Source: SLHU01 sp009929975 (lineage in GTDB: Bacteria; Bacillota; Clostridia; Saccharofermentanales; UBA5734). From it: DNA of 64,000 nt. The stretch lies in assembly GCA_040776905.1 (NCBI GenBank), contig JAXGZQ010000003.1, positions 186,001 through 250,000 of the forward strand. Direction: 5' to 3'. Under the pieces are notes generated by a model, which saw nothing but the letters and a program-made list of their open reading frames with translations, was not told where the DNA came from and made no database searches. Shown here piece by piece: positions 43,754 through 52,698 of the stretch. A program made the translations under genes and the position numbers. Every line of letters starts with the position of its first letter. Within the stretch, counting starts at the first letter, position 1.

Positions 43754-44403
43754 TTTTTATCTCCCGTTTTAAGCTGAAATATCAGACTGATGACGCCTTC
43801 AAGACAGGCACCGATGATGAAGACAAGCCAGCTGATATGCCATTGTCCGAAACCGAAGCTCAAAACAAAATAGGCGATAACGATGAGGGGCCAAAGGATC
43901 GTTGATATCGCGGAGCGCAGCGATTTTTGCTGTTTATTCTCAATCTGCCACTCTCGAAACGCTTCAACAAAACTTTCATCATCCTTAATATACTTCGGCT
44001 TGGTCATGTTATTGAAAATGAGCAGCGCGACTCCGACCGCAATGGTAAAAAAGAAGATAACCATCCCGAGTTTGCTGCCATCGGAAAGTATGACTGCTAA
44101 TGGTGAGATGATAAATAGCAGGACCGCTGTGGAAACGATGATCGCGCTTCTCGTTCGACGCTTTTCGATCAGAATCGGATCCATCATTTTCTGCGCACGC
44201 AGCTGGCTGAGCAGTCCGGTCATGTCACCGATGCCGGAAATAACGCTGCGATAGGCGTCTTCAGGAGCCATTCCCTGTTCAATCAGGTCATCATACTTGG
44301 ACAGGCCGTTGGCTAGCAATTCTTCCCTGAGATCATTAATCTGTCGATTTTCCGGCACGTCCGCAAACAAATTCTCAATGTGTGTTTTGATCCGGTCTTT
44401 CAT
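43750..44403 (-). CDS. DUF1700/HAAS-type membrane protein
   Basis: A 217-residue protein with a soluble N-terminus (RIKTHIENLFADVPENRQINDLREELLANGLSKYDDLIEQG, then EDAYRSVISGIGD) typical of the HAAS/DUF1700 helical domain, followed by four membrane helices in two hairpins. Proteins of this type sit behind PadR regulators and may signal to them. It overlaps padR (stop within start) and DUF4097 (ATGA), so all three are translationally coupled; GGAGGACGACCA precedes the ATG. Confidence 0.88.
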   Translation of the reverse strand: MKDRIKTHIENLFADVPENRQINDLREELLANGLSKYDDLIEQGMAPEDAYRSVISGIGDMTGLLSQLRAQKMMDPILIEKRRTRSAIIVSTAVLLFIISPLAVILSDGSKLGMVIFFFTIAVGVALLIFNNMTKPKYIKDDESFVEAFREWQIENKQQKSLRSAISTILWPLIVIAYFVLSFGFGQWHISWLVFIIGACLEGVISLIFQLKTGDKK

Positions 44404-44753
44404 TGGTCGTCCTCCCTGATGAGTTCATCAATCAGCTGTTTGGCTTCTTCCCAGTCCAATTTGTTTTGCTGATAAACCGACTGTCCCTGCCGGGTGATTG
44501 AATAGTAGCGGCGTCTCGCGCCTGTTGTCTCGTCGCCCCAGTAGGATGAGATCAATCCACCTTCTTCCAGTCGTCTGAACGCTGAGTAGAGCGTTGCTTC
44601 TTTCAATTCATATGCACCTGCGGTTTTCTCACTGATATACTTGTTGATTTCATAACCGTAACTGTCTTTACTCAAGAGTCGTCTCAGAATGATCGTATCG
44701 GTATGGCCTCTCAACAGATCCGATGTGATCGACACAGTACCACCTCTTTTCAT
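44400..44753 (-). CDS. PadR-family transcriptional regulator
   Basis: A 117-residue winged-helix protein: DTIILRRLLSKDSYGYEINKYI, KEATLYSAFRRLEEGGLISSYW and RRRYYSITRQGQSVY are the signature of PadR. It is the first gene of its operon and probably autoregulates it. Start: AAAGGGA precedes the ATG by 6 bases, but a GTG six codons in also has AGAGGTGG. A strong promoter with an overlapping ACAT-N6-ATGT palindrome lies just upstream. Confidence 0.93.
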   Translation of the reverse strand: MKRGGTVSITSDLLRGHTDTIILRRLLSKDSYGYEINKYISEKTAGAYELKEATLYSAFRRLEEGGLISSYWGDETTGARRRYYSITRQGQSVYQQNKLDWEEAKQLIDELIREDDQ

Positions 44754-44775
44754 GTATTTCCCTTTACGAGTTACA

Positions 44776-44804
44776 TTTTATTATGTGTTACTATGTCTGT
44801 CAAG
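44776..44804 (-). promoter_or_regulatory. Sigma-A promoter and possible PadR operator of the padR operon
   Basis: On the minus strand TTGACA and TAAAAT are 17 bases apart. The inverted repeat ACAT-TTTATT-ATGT (44774-44787) covers the -10, a good place for autorepression. PadR operators are usually ATGT-N8-ACAT, so the match is partial. Confidence 0.75.
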
Positions 44805-44834
44805 GTATATTGAGAAATTATATGCTGCCTTGAC

Positions 44835-45905
44835 ATGAGGAACATATTGAATCTACTGTTAAAGCATACTATGTCAGACGAGCCGGACCATCACCGGCAA
44901 GATGGGATGTGTCAGATGAAGATTCAAGAAACGTGCAATCTTGTCAAAATGTACGAAAATACAAACCATCGGATCGATGAGAACTCTCCTGAGCTGCTGT
45001 TCATAAAAGCGGTCTGTGCCGGTCAGGAAGTCGAAGCACTTTCATTTTTCCGCGAGCGGAAACTGTTCAGCGATGAACCGCCGGCCATCGATACACCATA
45101 CGGCCGCTTTGCCGGATTGGATGAGATTCGTGATTTTGTCAAAGACTGGCTGCAACGATTCAACGCGCAGAGCGCCTATGTGACACCGGTCATCCAGACC
45201 ATTGCCAACGGCCGCATCGGACTCGAGGCCGCCATCAATTTCGAGACGGTTGACAGCATTGAGCAAGTCCCCATGTTCATCATTGCCGATCTGCGAACAC
45301 CCGATCTGCTTGATGAGATACGCATCTACTGCCATTTTTCGTATGTCCCCGGTTTACAGGCCTATCGTCATCCGATCTTCAAAGCCGCGCATCTGGAAAT
45401 GGGTGATCCATCTTTACTGACGGGCGCCGTCCGTGAATATTACGAGGCGCTCCACCATGTGCCGGCTGTCGATGTTGACCGGATTATGAAAACCTTTGGT
45501 GAAGGCTGCCAGTTTGGCGGCTATGACAGGAAAGGAACACCGGTTCATCAGGCAGCGGACCGCGAAGAATTACGGGCGATCTACGAGCGAATGAGCCTGT
45601 ATATTCCCAGGTGTGTCGGTATGCGCTATGAAACGATCATCGATGATGGCCGCACCTGTATCATCGAGTGGGTCCACATTGTCTCCCGTGCGGGTCAGGA
45701 CGAGCGTGCCCGAATCGCCATGTCGGGTATCGCCGCTTATGAACGCGGTGATAGCGGCCTGCTCTGCTCAGTCAGAATCAGTGATTATGCCGGCAGCGAA
45801 CGTACGATTGACTGGTCGCAGCTGGAGATCAGTGAGGAAGAAGCCAAGGCTGTAAACTTTGTTGAAGTTTTCCCGGCAGGTGTCGGGCAAAAGCCGCAGT
45901 CATAA
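44835..45905 (+). CDS. Tandem NTF2-like (SnoaL) domain protein
   Basis: A protein of up to 356 residues with two cone-shaped NTF2-like domains, each beginning with a helix and a cavity-lining strand (FIKAVCAGQEVEALSFF..., DTPYGRFAGLDEIRDFVKDWL, and YYEALHHVPAVDVDRIMKTFGEG..., HQAADREELRAIYERM). No catalytic residues are assigned; the domains often bind small ligands or act as scaffolds. The start is uncertain: no ribosome site stands before the first ATG; MKIQETC at 44916 with GGGATG upstream is an alternative. Divergent from the padR operon. Confidence 0.7.
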   Translation: MRNILNLLLKHTMSDEPDHHRQDGMCQMKIQETCNLVKMYENTNHRIDENSPELLFIKAVCAGQEVEALSFFRERKLFSDEPPAIDTPYGRFAGLDEIRDFVKDWLQRFNAQSAYVTPVIQTIANGRIGLEAAINFETVDSIEQVPMFIIADLRTPDLLDEIRIYCHFSYVPGLQAYRHPIFKAAHLEMGDPSLLTGAVREYYEALHHVPAVDVDRIMKTFGEGCQFGGYDRKGTPVHQAADREELRAIYERMSLYIPRCVGMRYETIIDDGRTCIIEWVHIVSRAGQDERARIAMSGIAAYERGDSGLLCSVRISDYAGSERTIDWSQLEISEEEAKAVNFVEVFPAGVGQKPQS

Positions 45906-46071
45906 TCCATCAATTGTTGAAACAAGGCCTATATCGTCGCACGTGTTACTTCACATAAAATTTCTGCGGCTTATGATAAGAGATAAAGATACATAAGTGA
46001 AACTGGCAGCCGATCTGTAGAAACAAATCCACAGACGAGCCGCCCACCGACAACAGAAAGGCGGATAAACC

Positions 46072-46533
46072 ATGGAACCGATCAAGATTGGAGCACAGGC
46101 TCCTGATTTTACACTCGAAAACAATAAAGACGGCGAGGTCAGCCTGTCTGATTTTCATGGCAAAAAAGTCCTGCTGTCCTGGCATCCCCTGGCCTGGACT
46201 TCGGTCTGCACAGATCAGATGCGCGCCCTTGAAGCTAATTTTGACCGTTTCGAAGCATTGAATACGGTTGCTCTCGGTATGAGTGTCGACCCTGCAGCCA
46301 GCAAGAAAGTCTGGGCCGCAGTACTATCAATCCGCAAGACAAGTCTTCTCAGCGATTTCTGGCCGCATGGCAAAACCGCGGCTGATTACGGAATTTTCAG
46401 CGAAGAAGACGGGATCTCCCGCAGAGCCAATATTCTGATCAATGAAGATGGCAAAGTACAATGGGTTAAAGTTTACCCGAACTCACAGCTGCCTGATATC
46501 GAAGAGGTCTTTTCAGTGATTGGCGAACGTTAG
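46072..46533 (+). CDS. Peroxiredoxin (AhpC/TSA-Bcp type)
   Basis: A 153-residue thioredoxin-fold peroxidase. APDFTLENNKDGEVSLSDFHGKKVLLSWHP precedes the peroxidatic site PLAWTSVCTDQM (Cys47), which matches PxxxTxxC. No second conserved Cys is visible nearby, so it may be a 1-Cys type, or use another thiol. Acts on peroxides in the cytoplasm. AAGGCGGATAAACC precedes the ATG. Stands alone, followed by a hairpin. Confidence 0.92.
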   Translation: MEPIKIGAQAPDFTLENNKDGEVSLSDFHGKKVLLSWHPLAWTSVCTDQMRALEANFDRFEALNTVALGMSVDPAASKKVWAAVLSIRKTSLLSDFWPHGKTAADYGIFSEEDGISRRANILINEDGKVQWVKVYPNSQLPDIEEVFSVIGER

Positions 46534-46561
46534 TCGATCACGTTCATAATGAGTCCTATCC

Positions 46562-46597
46562 ATAAGCTGGCTGTTTTTCTCGAGACAACCGGCTTAT
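46562..46597. terminator. Stem-loop between the convergent peroxiredoxin and Gfo/Idh genes
   Basis: ATAAGCTGGCTGT pairs with ACAACCGGCTTAT (one wobble, one mismatch) around a 10-base loop. On the plus strand no good T run follows; it may serve as a weak bidirectional terminator. Confidence 0.5.
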
Positions 46598-46624
46598 TAG
46601 TTAGCAGACAAACCTTCATCACCT

Positions 46625-47764
46625 CTATAGCCGGATGATCTGCTCGGAATACGGCATGTTTTTGCGAAAATTCGGCATCGTCATGATTCGACTGCCGTTT
46701 GTGATTGAGAGTTCACTTAATAACCCGACAGCAGTCCATTCACAGGCCCGGTACACGTCGATTTCCGGTGCTTGGTGATCGACGATGGATCGGATGAAAT
46801 CCTCAACGATGAAAAAATCACCGCCGCCATGACCGGCCTTGATCTGTGCTTCGGTCGCGTGTTGATACCGTTCCGGCAGATGGCGGGCAAAATCAGCCAG
46901 TGGCCGCCATTTCGCTTCATCAACCGAGCCATCCATTCCTTCAAGCCAGATATGAGCCGGCTGTCCGGCGATCCGTGAGCTCTCCACGACGCCTTTTGTC
47001 CCCTGGATCGAATAATACGCCATCTGATGTGGTCTTGGCGACACGGCATCCAGCCGGATTCTGACCAGTTTACCGCTTGCCAGCTGGCACAGGGTCACCG
47101 TCGTGTCCTCCTGCCGCAGGCTGTCGTCACAATGGCGGCCGCTGCCGAATGTCGCGATGGACGCGATGCGGTCATTACCGAACCACTGCATGACCGGGCC
47201 GACGCTATGCGTCGGGTAATACGCGCCCCGCTTGCCCAGCTGCCAGTATTTGCGCCAGGAGGTTTTGCCGCTCTGGTGCAATCCGTACTGATAGGTCACC
47301 AGGGATTGAAGATTATGCAGGTACTCGCCTTCACCATAATAGACATCGCCGAGCAGGCCTTGATCCACCAGCTGGCGGATCAGCTGATTATCCGGCATAT
47401 AACAGTAATTTTCCGCCAGCATATAGATTTTGCCGGACTGCTCAACCGTTTCGATCAGCCACCATAACTCGTCCATCGTCACACCGGCCGTCACTTCGCT
47501 GAGAACATGTTTTCCGGCCTGCAGCGCCAGAATGGCCTGCGGGACATGCAGCTGCATGGGGGTCGCGATCACCACCGCGTCGATATCGGACTCCAGCAGA
47601 TCCTCGTATACACGATACCCTTTTTCGATATGATACTCGTCTTGCATTTTCCTGAGGAGGTCTTCATCCAGGTCACAAAGCGCGGTAACCTCGACATTGT
47701 CCAGAGCCTGAAACCCCATTACGGTTGAAAGTCCTCTGATTCCGACAATACCAATCTTGATCAT
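46625..47764 (-). CDS. Gfo/Idh/MocA-family oxidoreductase
   Basis: A 379-residue NAD(P)-dependent sugar dehydrogenase. The cofactor end reads IGIVGIRGLSTVMGFQALDNVEVTALCDLD; IDAVVIATPMQLHVPQAILALQAGKHVLSEV includes the EK/EV substrate loop (EV here instead of EKP). AAGGAGAGACAG precedes the ATG. It is the last gene of an operon with a second Gfo/Idh, a TIM-barrel epimerase and a CocE-like hydrolase, a set typical of degradation of modified sugars. Substrate unknown. Confidence 0.9.
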   Translation of the reverse strand: MIKIGIVGIRGLSTVMGFQALDNVEVTALCDLDEDLLRKMQDEYHIEKGYRVYEDLLESDIDAVVIATPMQLHVPQAILALQAGKHVLSEVTAGVTMDELWWLIETVEQSGKIYMLAENYCYMPDNQLIRQLVDQGLLGDVYYGEGEYLHNLQSLVTYQYGLHQSGKTSWRKYWQLGKRGAYYPTHSVGPVMQWFGNDRIASIATFGSGRHCDDSLRQEDTTVTLCQLASGKLVRIRLDAVSPRPHQMAYYSIQGTKGVVESSRIAGQPAHIWLEGMDGSVDEAKWRPLADFARHLPERYQHATEAQIKAGHGGGDFFIVEDFIRSIVDHQAPEIDVYRACEWTAVGLLSELSITNGSRIMTMPNFRKNMPYSEQIIRL

Positions 47765-47780
47765 CTGTCTCTCCTTGAGC

Positions 47781-49484
47781 TCATTTCAGGCCCAGCTGAA
47801 TCGCCGCGGCATAAGGACCGCCGATATGCACTGACTGGTTGGCTATTTTTGTTGTTTCTTGAATTGACCATATTCCCTGCTGATTGGAATGGATGGCGTA
47901 TTCAGGAAAATTGGATGAAGCGATATCCACGCGGATCCGGGAACCGGCACGGATGGACCATGTGACGGGCAACAGTGTGATATTGAGTTCTTCAATACGG
48001 CCGGGTTGATAGGATCTTCTTTTTCTCGAACCATTTCTATACGCCAGGGTGGTCAGTCCGGACCGGATATTATAAGCTTTCCCATCCGGCATTAGGTCGA
48101 TGATTTTTGCTGTGAAACAGGTGTCTGCACAGTCGGAGCTGACAAAGAGCCTGATATTGATTCGGCCTGTCACCAGTGTGTCCTCTGTCATGACATCTGA
48201 AATGAAACTGATCACGTCCTCCCGGTCGCCGGGCGGGTTCTGCAAGCAGCTGCCTCTGATGGTTTTCGACACAAAGACGGTTTCCCCACCGTTGGTGTAC
48301 ACTGGATTGTCCGGATCATACTGATATTCGATCGCCCCGGTTTGGTCCGGTTTTTCAATGGACAGGCGATACGCGGCCGGGTTGTCATGGCGACACGCCG
48401 TCAGATACAACGTCTTCTCAGCCTGTCGCCTGATCGGCCAGTGATCCCAGGACTGCCAGCGATCCTCGCCGATCACGTAAGTTCTGATCTCCGGATCAGG
48501 CAATCGATCATCCTGTAAAATCGTATCAAACCAGTGAAACATGTCCGCGTTGATATTCAACGCCGCGTGTTTGTTTTGATGTCCCGGAATCGCCGGTTTG
48601 AAGTCATGATCCCAGGCACCGATGATCAGCCGGCTCATCTTTTTTGTTTGCGGATTCAGTTTTTCATAACCGAGAACCGTCCCTTCCAGATGATGGTCGA
48701 ACCAACCGGCCACGATGCAGACGGGGACCTTGATTTTCTCCGGAATCTGCTTCAATTTTCCCCAGAAACCCGTCTGCCAGTAAGGGCTGTCCTCATCCGT
48801 CTGTGTAATCCAGTCTCTGTACCAATCGAGCTTGACCCCCCATAAGTTTTCATCCACCGTGATATGAGGACGGTGGCGGCAGGCCTTCAGATAATCAGCT
48901 GCGAAATGTTCATCATCCGTCACCGGCCGGCCGGCATTGCCCATCGCCCACCCTGTCAGAATGTCATGACGAAACAAGCCGTCTTTATAGGCCGAACGGT
49001 ACCGGTCAACCCCGTAATGGCACAAATACAAGGTCTTGACTTTATCCGGCAGCTGATCAGCAATAATCCAGCCGGTTAATGCCATATAGGAAACGCCATG
49101 CATGCCGATGGACCGGCACCAGGATTGCCCGGCCAGCCAATTCACACTGTCGATGCCATCGTCGGGTTCATTCACATTGGGTTTCCAGATGCCTTCTGAT
49201 CCGACGGTACCGCGGCAAAATTGAACGACATAGGCAAATCCCCTTTGGGCATACGCTTCGCCATGTGCCCTGAACAGATCGGCCATAGGATACGGCATTC
49301 TGACAAACAAAACGGGCCACGGGCCGTCTCCTGCGGGCCGGCAGATCATGGTTCTCAGTCTGATCCCGTCCCGCATCGCAACCATGGTTTCTATTGTCTC
49401 ACCGATGGCATGCGTTGGCGGACGGACATCATTTTGATAGCTTTGTCTGATCGTTTCGATAATCGACTGCTCTGCTGTACTCAA
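47781..49484 (-). CDS. CocE/NonD-family hydrolase (S15 X-Pro peptidase fold)
   Basis: A 567-residue alpha/beta hydrolase. ALGETIETMVAMRDGIRLRTMICRP-like N-terminus (here VAMRDGIRLRTMICRP), nucleophile elbow GMHGVSYMALTGW (Ser in GVSY), Asp/His in LIIGAWDHDFKPA, and a C-terminal jelly-roll (VTGRINIRLFVSSDCADTCF and onwards). CocE-type enzymes cleave esters or acyl groups. The start is TTG with GGGGAG 8 bases upstream. It lies between two Gfo/Idh genes and could remove an ester from a sugar before oxidation (inference). Confidence 0.9.
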   Translation of the reverse strand: MSTAEQSIIETIRQSYQNDVRPPTHAIGETIETMVAMRDGIRLRTMICRPAGDGPWPVLFVRMPYPMADLFRAHGEAYAQRGFAYVVQFCRGTVGSEGIWKPNVNEPDDGIDSVNWLAGQSWCRSIGMHGVSYMALTGWIIADQLPDKVKTLYLCHYGVDRYRSAYKDGLFRHDILTGWAMGNAGRPVTDDEHFAADYLKACRHRPHITVDENLWGVKLDWYRDWITQTDEDSPYWQTGFWGKLKQIPEKIKVPVCIVAGWFDHHLEGTVLGYEKLNPQTKKMSRLIIGAWDHDFKPAIPGHQNKHAALNINADMFHWFDTILQDDRLPDPEIRTYVIGEDRWQSWDHWPIRRQAEKTLYLTACRHDNPAAYRLSIEKPDQTGAIEYQYDPDNPVYTNGGETVFVSKTIRGSCLQNPPGDREDVISFISDVMTEDTLVTGRINIRLFVSSDCADTCFTAKIIDLMPDGKAYNIRSGLTTLAYRNGSRKRRSYQPGRIEELNITLLPVTWSIRAGSRIRVDIASSNFPEYAIHSNQQGIWSIQETTKIANQSVHIGGPYAAAIQLGLK

Positions 49485-49521
49485 TTGGAATCTCCCCGGT
49501 TAAATGCTATTGAACCAGATC

Positions 49522-50634
49522 TTATGCGTCTCTGACAATCTCAGATGCCGTGACCTCACGGTCCAGCTCAGCGGATCGGTAGACCGCTTCAAGTATCGCC
49601 GCGGTGTTCAACATCTGCTGCGAAGTGACCGGGTACGGCTTGATTCCGTCAAGATCATCCAGAATGTGTTCATAACAGACCCAGTGACCCCATCCCGGTA
49701 CCGCGTTGCTGGTATCATCAAACACTTTGGGACAGATCTCACTCTGGCTTTGACCGATCGTCTTGTAAAGCCGCATCTCAGGCATGACCAGCCCGCCTCG
49801 ATCCCCGACCAGCCGGAATGAACTTTCTTCCGGCAGATCGATCGCCCACGCGACACGAAAGCTCACGGTCATTCCATTGTCAAAATGGAGAGTTCCGACG
49901 GCAAACTCTTCAACATCCATCTCGTCGATACTAAATTCGCGTGGAATGAAGGTTCCGTCAAACGCGCCGCTTTCTTTGTTGGAAATCAGGACGGTCTCGC
50001 CGTTTTTGACAGCTTTCGTGTACATGGAGGCCCGGGCACTTTTGAGCAGCGGATTACCGCAGAAACTGAGCAGGGCGTCAATGTTATGAACCGCCATATC
50101 AGCAAACGCGCCCGCCAGGTTGTGCGCCTTGATATGAAACTGGCCCCACTGAGGGACGCCTCGGCGGCGGATGATGCTGATATCGGCAAAATAGAGCTGA
50201 CCGAGGAGACCCTGGTCGATCCATTTTTTGGCGGTCAGATTATGATGGGTGAAACGTCCGGTCTGAGTCGGGAAAAATTTCTGCCCACTCGTTTCCGCGG
50301 CTGCTAAAATATCCCGGGCATCAGCATAGCTGAGGACGGCCGGCTTTTCTGTGATCACATCAAGCCCGGCTTTAAATCCCATCATCGTGTAGGGTTTGTG
50401 ATACGCGTTGCTGGTGCAGTTGACGAGAAGATCCGCGCTGCATGCATCAAGCATTGTCTGGCAATCTGTGTACCAGGGCACTCCCAGTTTCTGCGCTGTG
50501 AAAGCCGCGGCGTCTTCTCGCTGGTCACAAACCGCAACGATCTCAATCCGTTCGCCAAGCGCCTGGATCGCCGGAATATGCGCCCCGTTCAGGATCATGC
50601 CGCTGCCGATCAGAGCTGCCCGATAGGTTTTCAT
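49522..50634 (-). CDS. Gfo/Idh/MocA-family oxidoreductase
   Basis: A 370-residue dehydrogenase with YRAALIGSGMILNGAHIPAI (nucleotide motif), GFKAGLDVITEKPAVLSYADA (the EKP catalytic Lys) and GAFADMAVHNIDALLSFCG (the DxxxH substrate motif). Standard length. AGGGGGACTTTTG precedes the ATG. Upstream is a TIM-barrel epimerase gene, downstream the CocE-like gene, so sugar isomerisation plus oxidation is the likely shared task. The substrate cannot be named. Confidence 0.93.
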   Translation of the reverse strand: MKTYRAALIGSGMILNGAHIPAIQALGERIEIVAVCDQREDAAAFTAQKLGVPWYTDCQTMLDACSADLLVNCTSNAYHKPYTMMGFKAGLDVITEKPAVLSYADARDILAAAETSGQKFFPTQTGRFTHHNLTAKKWIDQGLLGQLYFADISIIRRRGVPQWGQFHIKAHNLAGAFADMAVHNIDALLSFCGNPLLKSARASMYTKAVKNGETVLISNKESGAFDGTFIPREFSIDEMDVEEFAVGTLHFDNGMTVSFRVAWAIDLPEESSFRLVGDRGGLVMPEMRLYKTIGQSQSEICPKVFDDTSNAVPGWGHWVCYEHILDDLDGIKPYPVTSQQMLNTAAILEAVYRSAELDREVTASEIVRDA

Positions 50635-50648
50635 CAAAAGTCCCCCTG

Positions 50649-51467
50649 TCAGCCAATACTTTTCATGACATCGCGGATATGATTCAGACTGATACCGACA
50701 CTGCGGATCGAATCCTCATAGACATCCTTTTCCATATGCTCAACGATGACCCATTTGACACCTGATTCCTTGCAGGCCTGTAAAATACGAGGAACATCCT
50801 GAACCCCGTCGCCGACCTCCGCGTCCTGAAGATAGGCAGCATCACGCCGTGCGGCCATAACCTCCTGGGTGGGAATCGGCGGTTTGAAATCTTTGATGTG
50901 GACAATGTCCGTCCGGCCGGCATAGCGGCGGATCGTATCCGCGGGATCCATGCCTCCGACCAGTGCCCAGGCCGTATCAATCTGTGCCTGCAGCAGCTCC
51001 GTCGGAATTTCCTCAAGGATGCGGTCGAACAATACGCGGCCCTGCTGATCTTTTTCATAGAGTTCCATCGGACTGTGCAGGATGCATTGGATCCCGTCGG
51101 CCTTGAAGCGTTCGGCCATCCGGTGAATCTCACCGATCAACCGGGCAATGTCTTCTTCCGGAGCATGAAAGGTGTTCATACCCGGCCCGGGAAACGCGAT
51201 ATAGGGCATGTTCAATAGCTTACAGTCGCGAATCACGGCGTTGATATCCTCACGCATCAATTCAATGAACACATGATTGCTGACCGGCAATAGATTGAGC
51301 CGGTCACAGGCCGCTTTGATTTCGTCCGCTGTCCTGCCGAAAAATCCACGCGCGAACTCGACCCCTTCATACCCTAGCCGCGCGACTTCCTCCATCACAC
51401 CGATGATATCTTTTGGTGTGACATCCTTGACACTGATCATCTGCAGACCGATACGCAATTCTGACAT
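50649..51467 (-). CDS. Sugar phosphate isomerase/epimerase-type TIM barrel (AP_endonuc_2)
   Basis: A 272-residue xylose-isomerase-like barrel. The metal-binding elements read YEGVEFARGFFG, ILHSPMEL, LLQAQIDTAWALVGGMDPADTIR, TDIVHIKDFKPP and WVIVEHMEKD. These supply the Glu, His and Asp of the family. It is the first gene of the operon with two Gfo/Idh and CocE, 14 bases before the next. Epimerases with this partnership act on keto-sugars or inositol derivatives. GGGGTGAGCGGCC precedes the ATG. Confidence 0.9.
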   Translation of the reverse strand: MSELRIGLQMISVKDVTPKDIIGVMEEVARLGYEGVEFARGFFGRTADEIKAACDRLNLLPVSNHVFIELMREDINAVIRDCKLLNMPYIAFPGPGMNTFHAPEEDIARLIGEIHRMAERFKADGIQCILHSPMELYEKDQQGRVLFDRILEEIPTELLQAQIDTAWALVGGMDPADTIRRYAGRTDIVHIKDFKPPIPTQEVMAARRDAAYLQDAEVGDGVQDVPRILQACKESGVKWVIVEHMEKDVYEDSIRSVGISLNHIRDVMKSIG

Positions 51468-51500
51468 GGCCGCTCACCCCGCTTTCAATAAAATTATACT

Positions 51501-52019
51501 TCATTCAACCGGTTCATGGTCCCTTGGTTGGCTTTCTACGATATTTGAACGCGACTCTCCGTCATAATATTCGACTGATTCATTCGCCTTGAAGAGCTTA
51601 TTAACATTCTTCCCCCATATACCAATTTTATCGGAGTCAGGATATAAAGCGATATCCAAGTCATTGAACGTGTCATAGTCCATATAAACTAGATTTTCAC
51701 GGGCAGATGAGTTGGTCAGCTTATGTGCCCCGTGTTCATTCGCTGGAAAAAATAAAAAGTCACCGGCGGACACCTCCCGGCAGCCTGTTGGTGTTTTCAG
51801 CACGCCCTGACCACTGATGATATAAAAGGCCTCCTCGTTTTTCAGATGATAATGATATGGATAGGCCGATTTTCCAGGCGGTACCTCATAAACAGCGATG
51901 GCACATTGTTCTGCGCTGCCCTTCGGCACCAGATCACGCCGACTGTACTCATAATCATCATGATCATGTTTGTGTTTCGGGGTAACTTCGCTGATTTTGA
52001 CCTGTATGATCTCATCCAT
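51501..52019 (-). CDS. Cupin-domain protein
   Basis: A 172-residue protein with one cupin domain: YEVPPGKSAYPYHYHLKNEEAFYIISGQGVLKTP is motif 1 (the His/His/Glu metal set), and GDFLFFPANEHGAHKLTN is motif 2 (last His). The C-terminus is variable and charged. Function ranges from isomerase to small-molecule binding. ATG of MDEIIQV is preferred, with GGAGG 8 bases upstream; an ATG three codons earlier is also possible. No clear operon partner; stands 130-odd bases downstream of the frameshifted HD gene. Confidence 0.88.
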   Translation of the reverse strand: MDEIIQVKISEVTPKHKHDHDDYEYSRRDLVPKGSAEQCAIAVYEVPPGKSAYPYHYHLKNEEAFYIISGQGVLKTPTGCREVSAGDFLFFPANEHGAHKLTNSSARENLVYMDYDTFNDLDIALYPDSDKIGIWGKNVNKLFKANESVEYYDGESRSNIVESQPRDHEPVE

Positions 52020-52166
52020 ATGCATGGCCTCCATTCACTCATTTTGACGAAAAATCGAAAGCTTTCCTCGAAAATACCCGCTGAAAAAGTGATGATCGTC
52101 CTGACCAGCAGTTGATCAGAAATTTTCAAGTAAACCGTCAATCGTAATTTACCTGACTGATCTAAG

Positions 52167-52680
52167 CTATTCGGCAGTCAGATAGTCGATCTCCTTGCGA
52201 TATTTATCACGACGAACCAAATCAGCCTCACTGATGGTCGACAACCGGGAAAGATCGCTGTTGTGAGTCATGTCAGCGATTTTAACAGCTCGGGCCAGTT
52301 CGTTTTGTTTGATCGCAGTCAAGTATTCCCAGTAGTCCTGATCCTTTTCCTTAGTTAAGAGACTGACCGCCTTCAGGCATGCTTCAGGAATTTTACATTC
52401 TCTTAAGTCGTCAATCGTGACGGAGGTGTCCTCAATCACGTCATGAAGTAAGCTGACGATTTTGACTTGTTGCCTGAACGTGTCTGATACAGCCGGCCGG
52501 CCACGAAAAATTTTCAACGGCAATACGACTGACGGCTTCCGGATGTCTGATGTAGGGCTGATTTGCTTTATCAAACTGGCCTTGATGCGCCGTTCGGGCG
52601 ATTTCCCTGGCTATCGCCACGATATCCGAATAGATTGGTTCGGGCATCATGTTGTGAGCATTGCGATTCTCTTTTTTCAT
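52167..52680 (-). pseudogene. RelA/SpoT-like HD-domain hydrolase, frameshifted
   Basis: Two overlapping frames together give one HD-domain protein. The first frame (from 52680) has IAREIARTAHQGQFDKANQPYIRHPEAVSRIA; the second continues RQQVKIVSLLHDVIEDTSVTIDDL, then KIADMTHNSDLSRLS. Classic order HxxHP, HDxxED, ND is complete only if the frames are joined near 52490-52510, where runs of T and the repeat GGCCGGCCGG lie. Such proteins hydrolyse ppGpp-like or small nucleotides (MESH1-like). A sequencing error, a recent mutation or a programmed shift are the three options; the sequence cannot decide between them. Confidence 0.7.
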
Positions 52681-52698
52681 GTTGCCGCGTCCCCTTGA

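Noticed and set aside
44835..44906. N-terminal extension of the NTF2-like protein
   Set aside because: Kept in the coordinates for lack of a better start, but I do not treat these residues as a domain; no ribosome site supports the first ATG.
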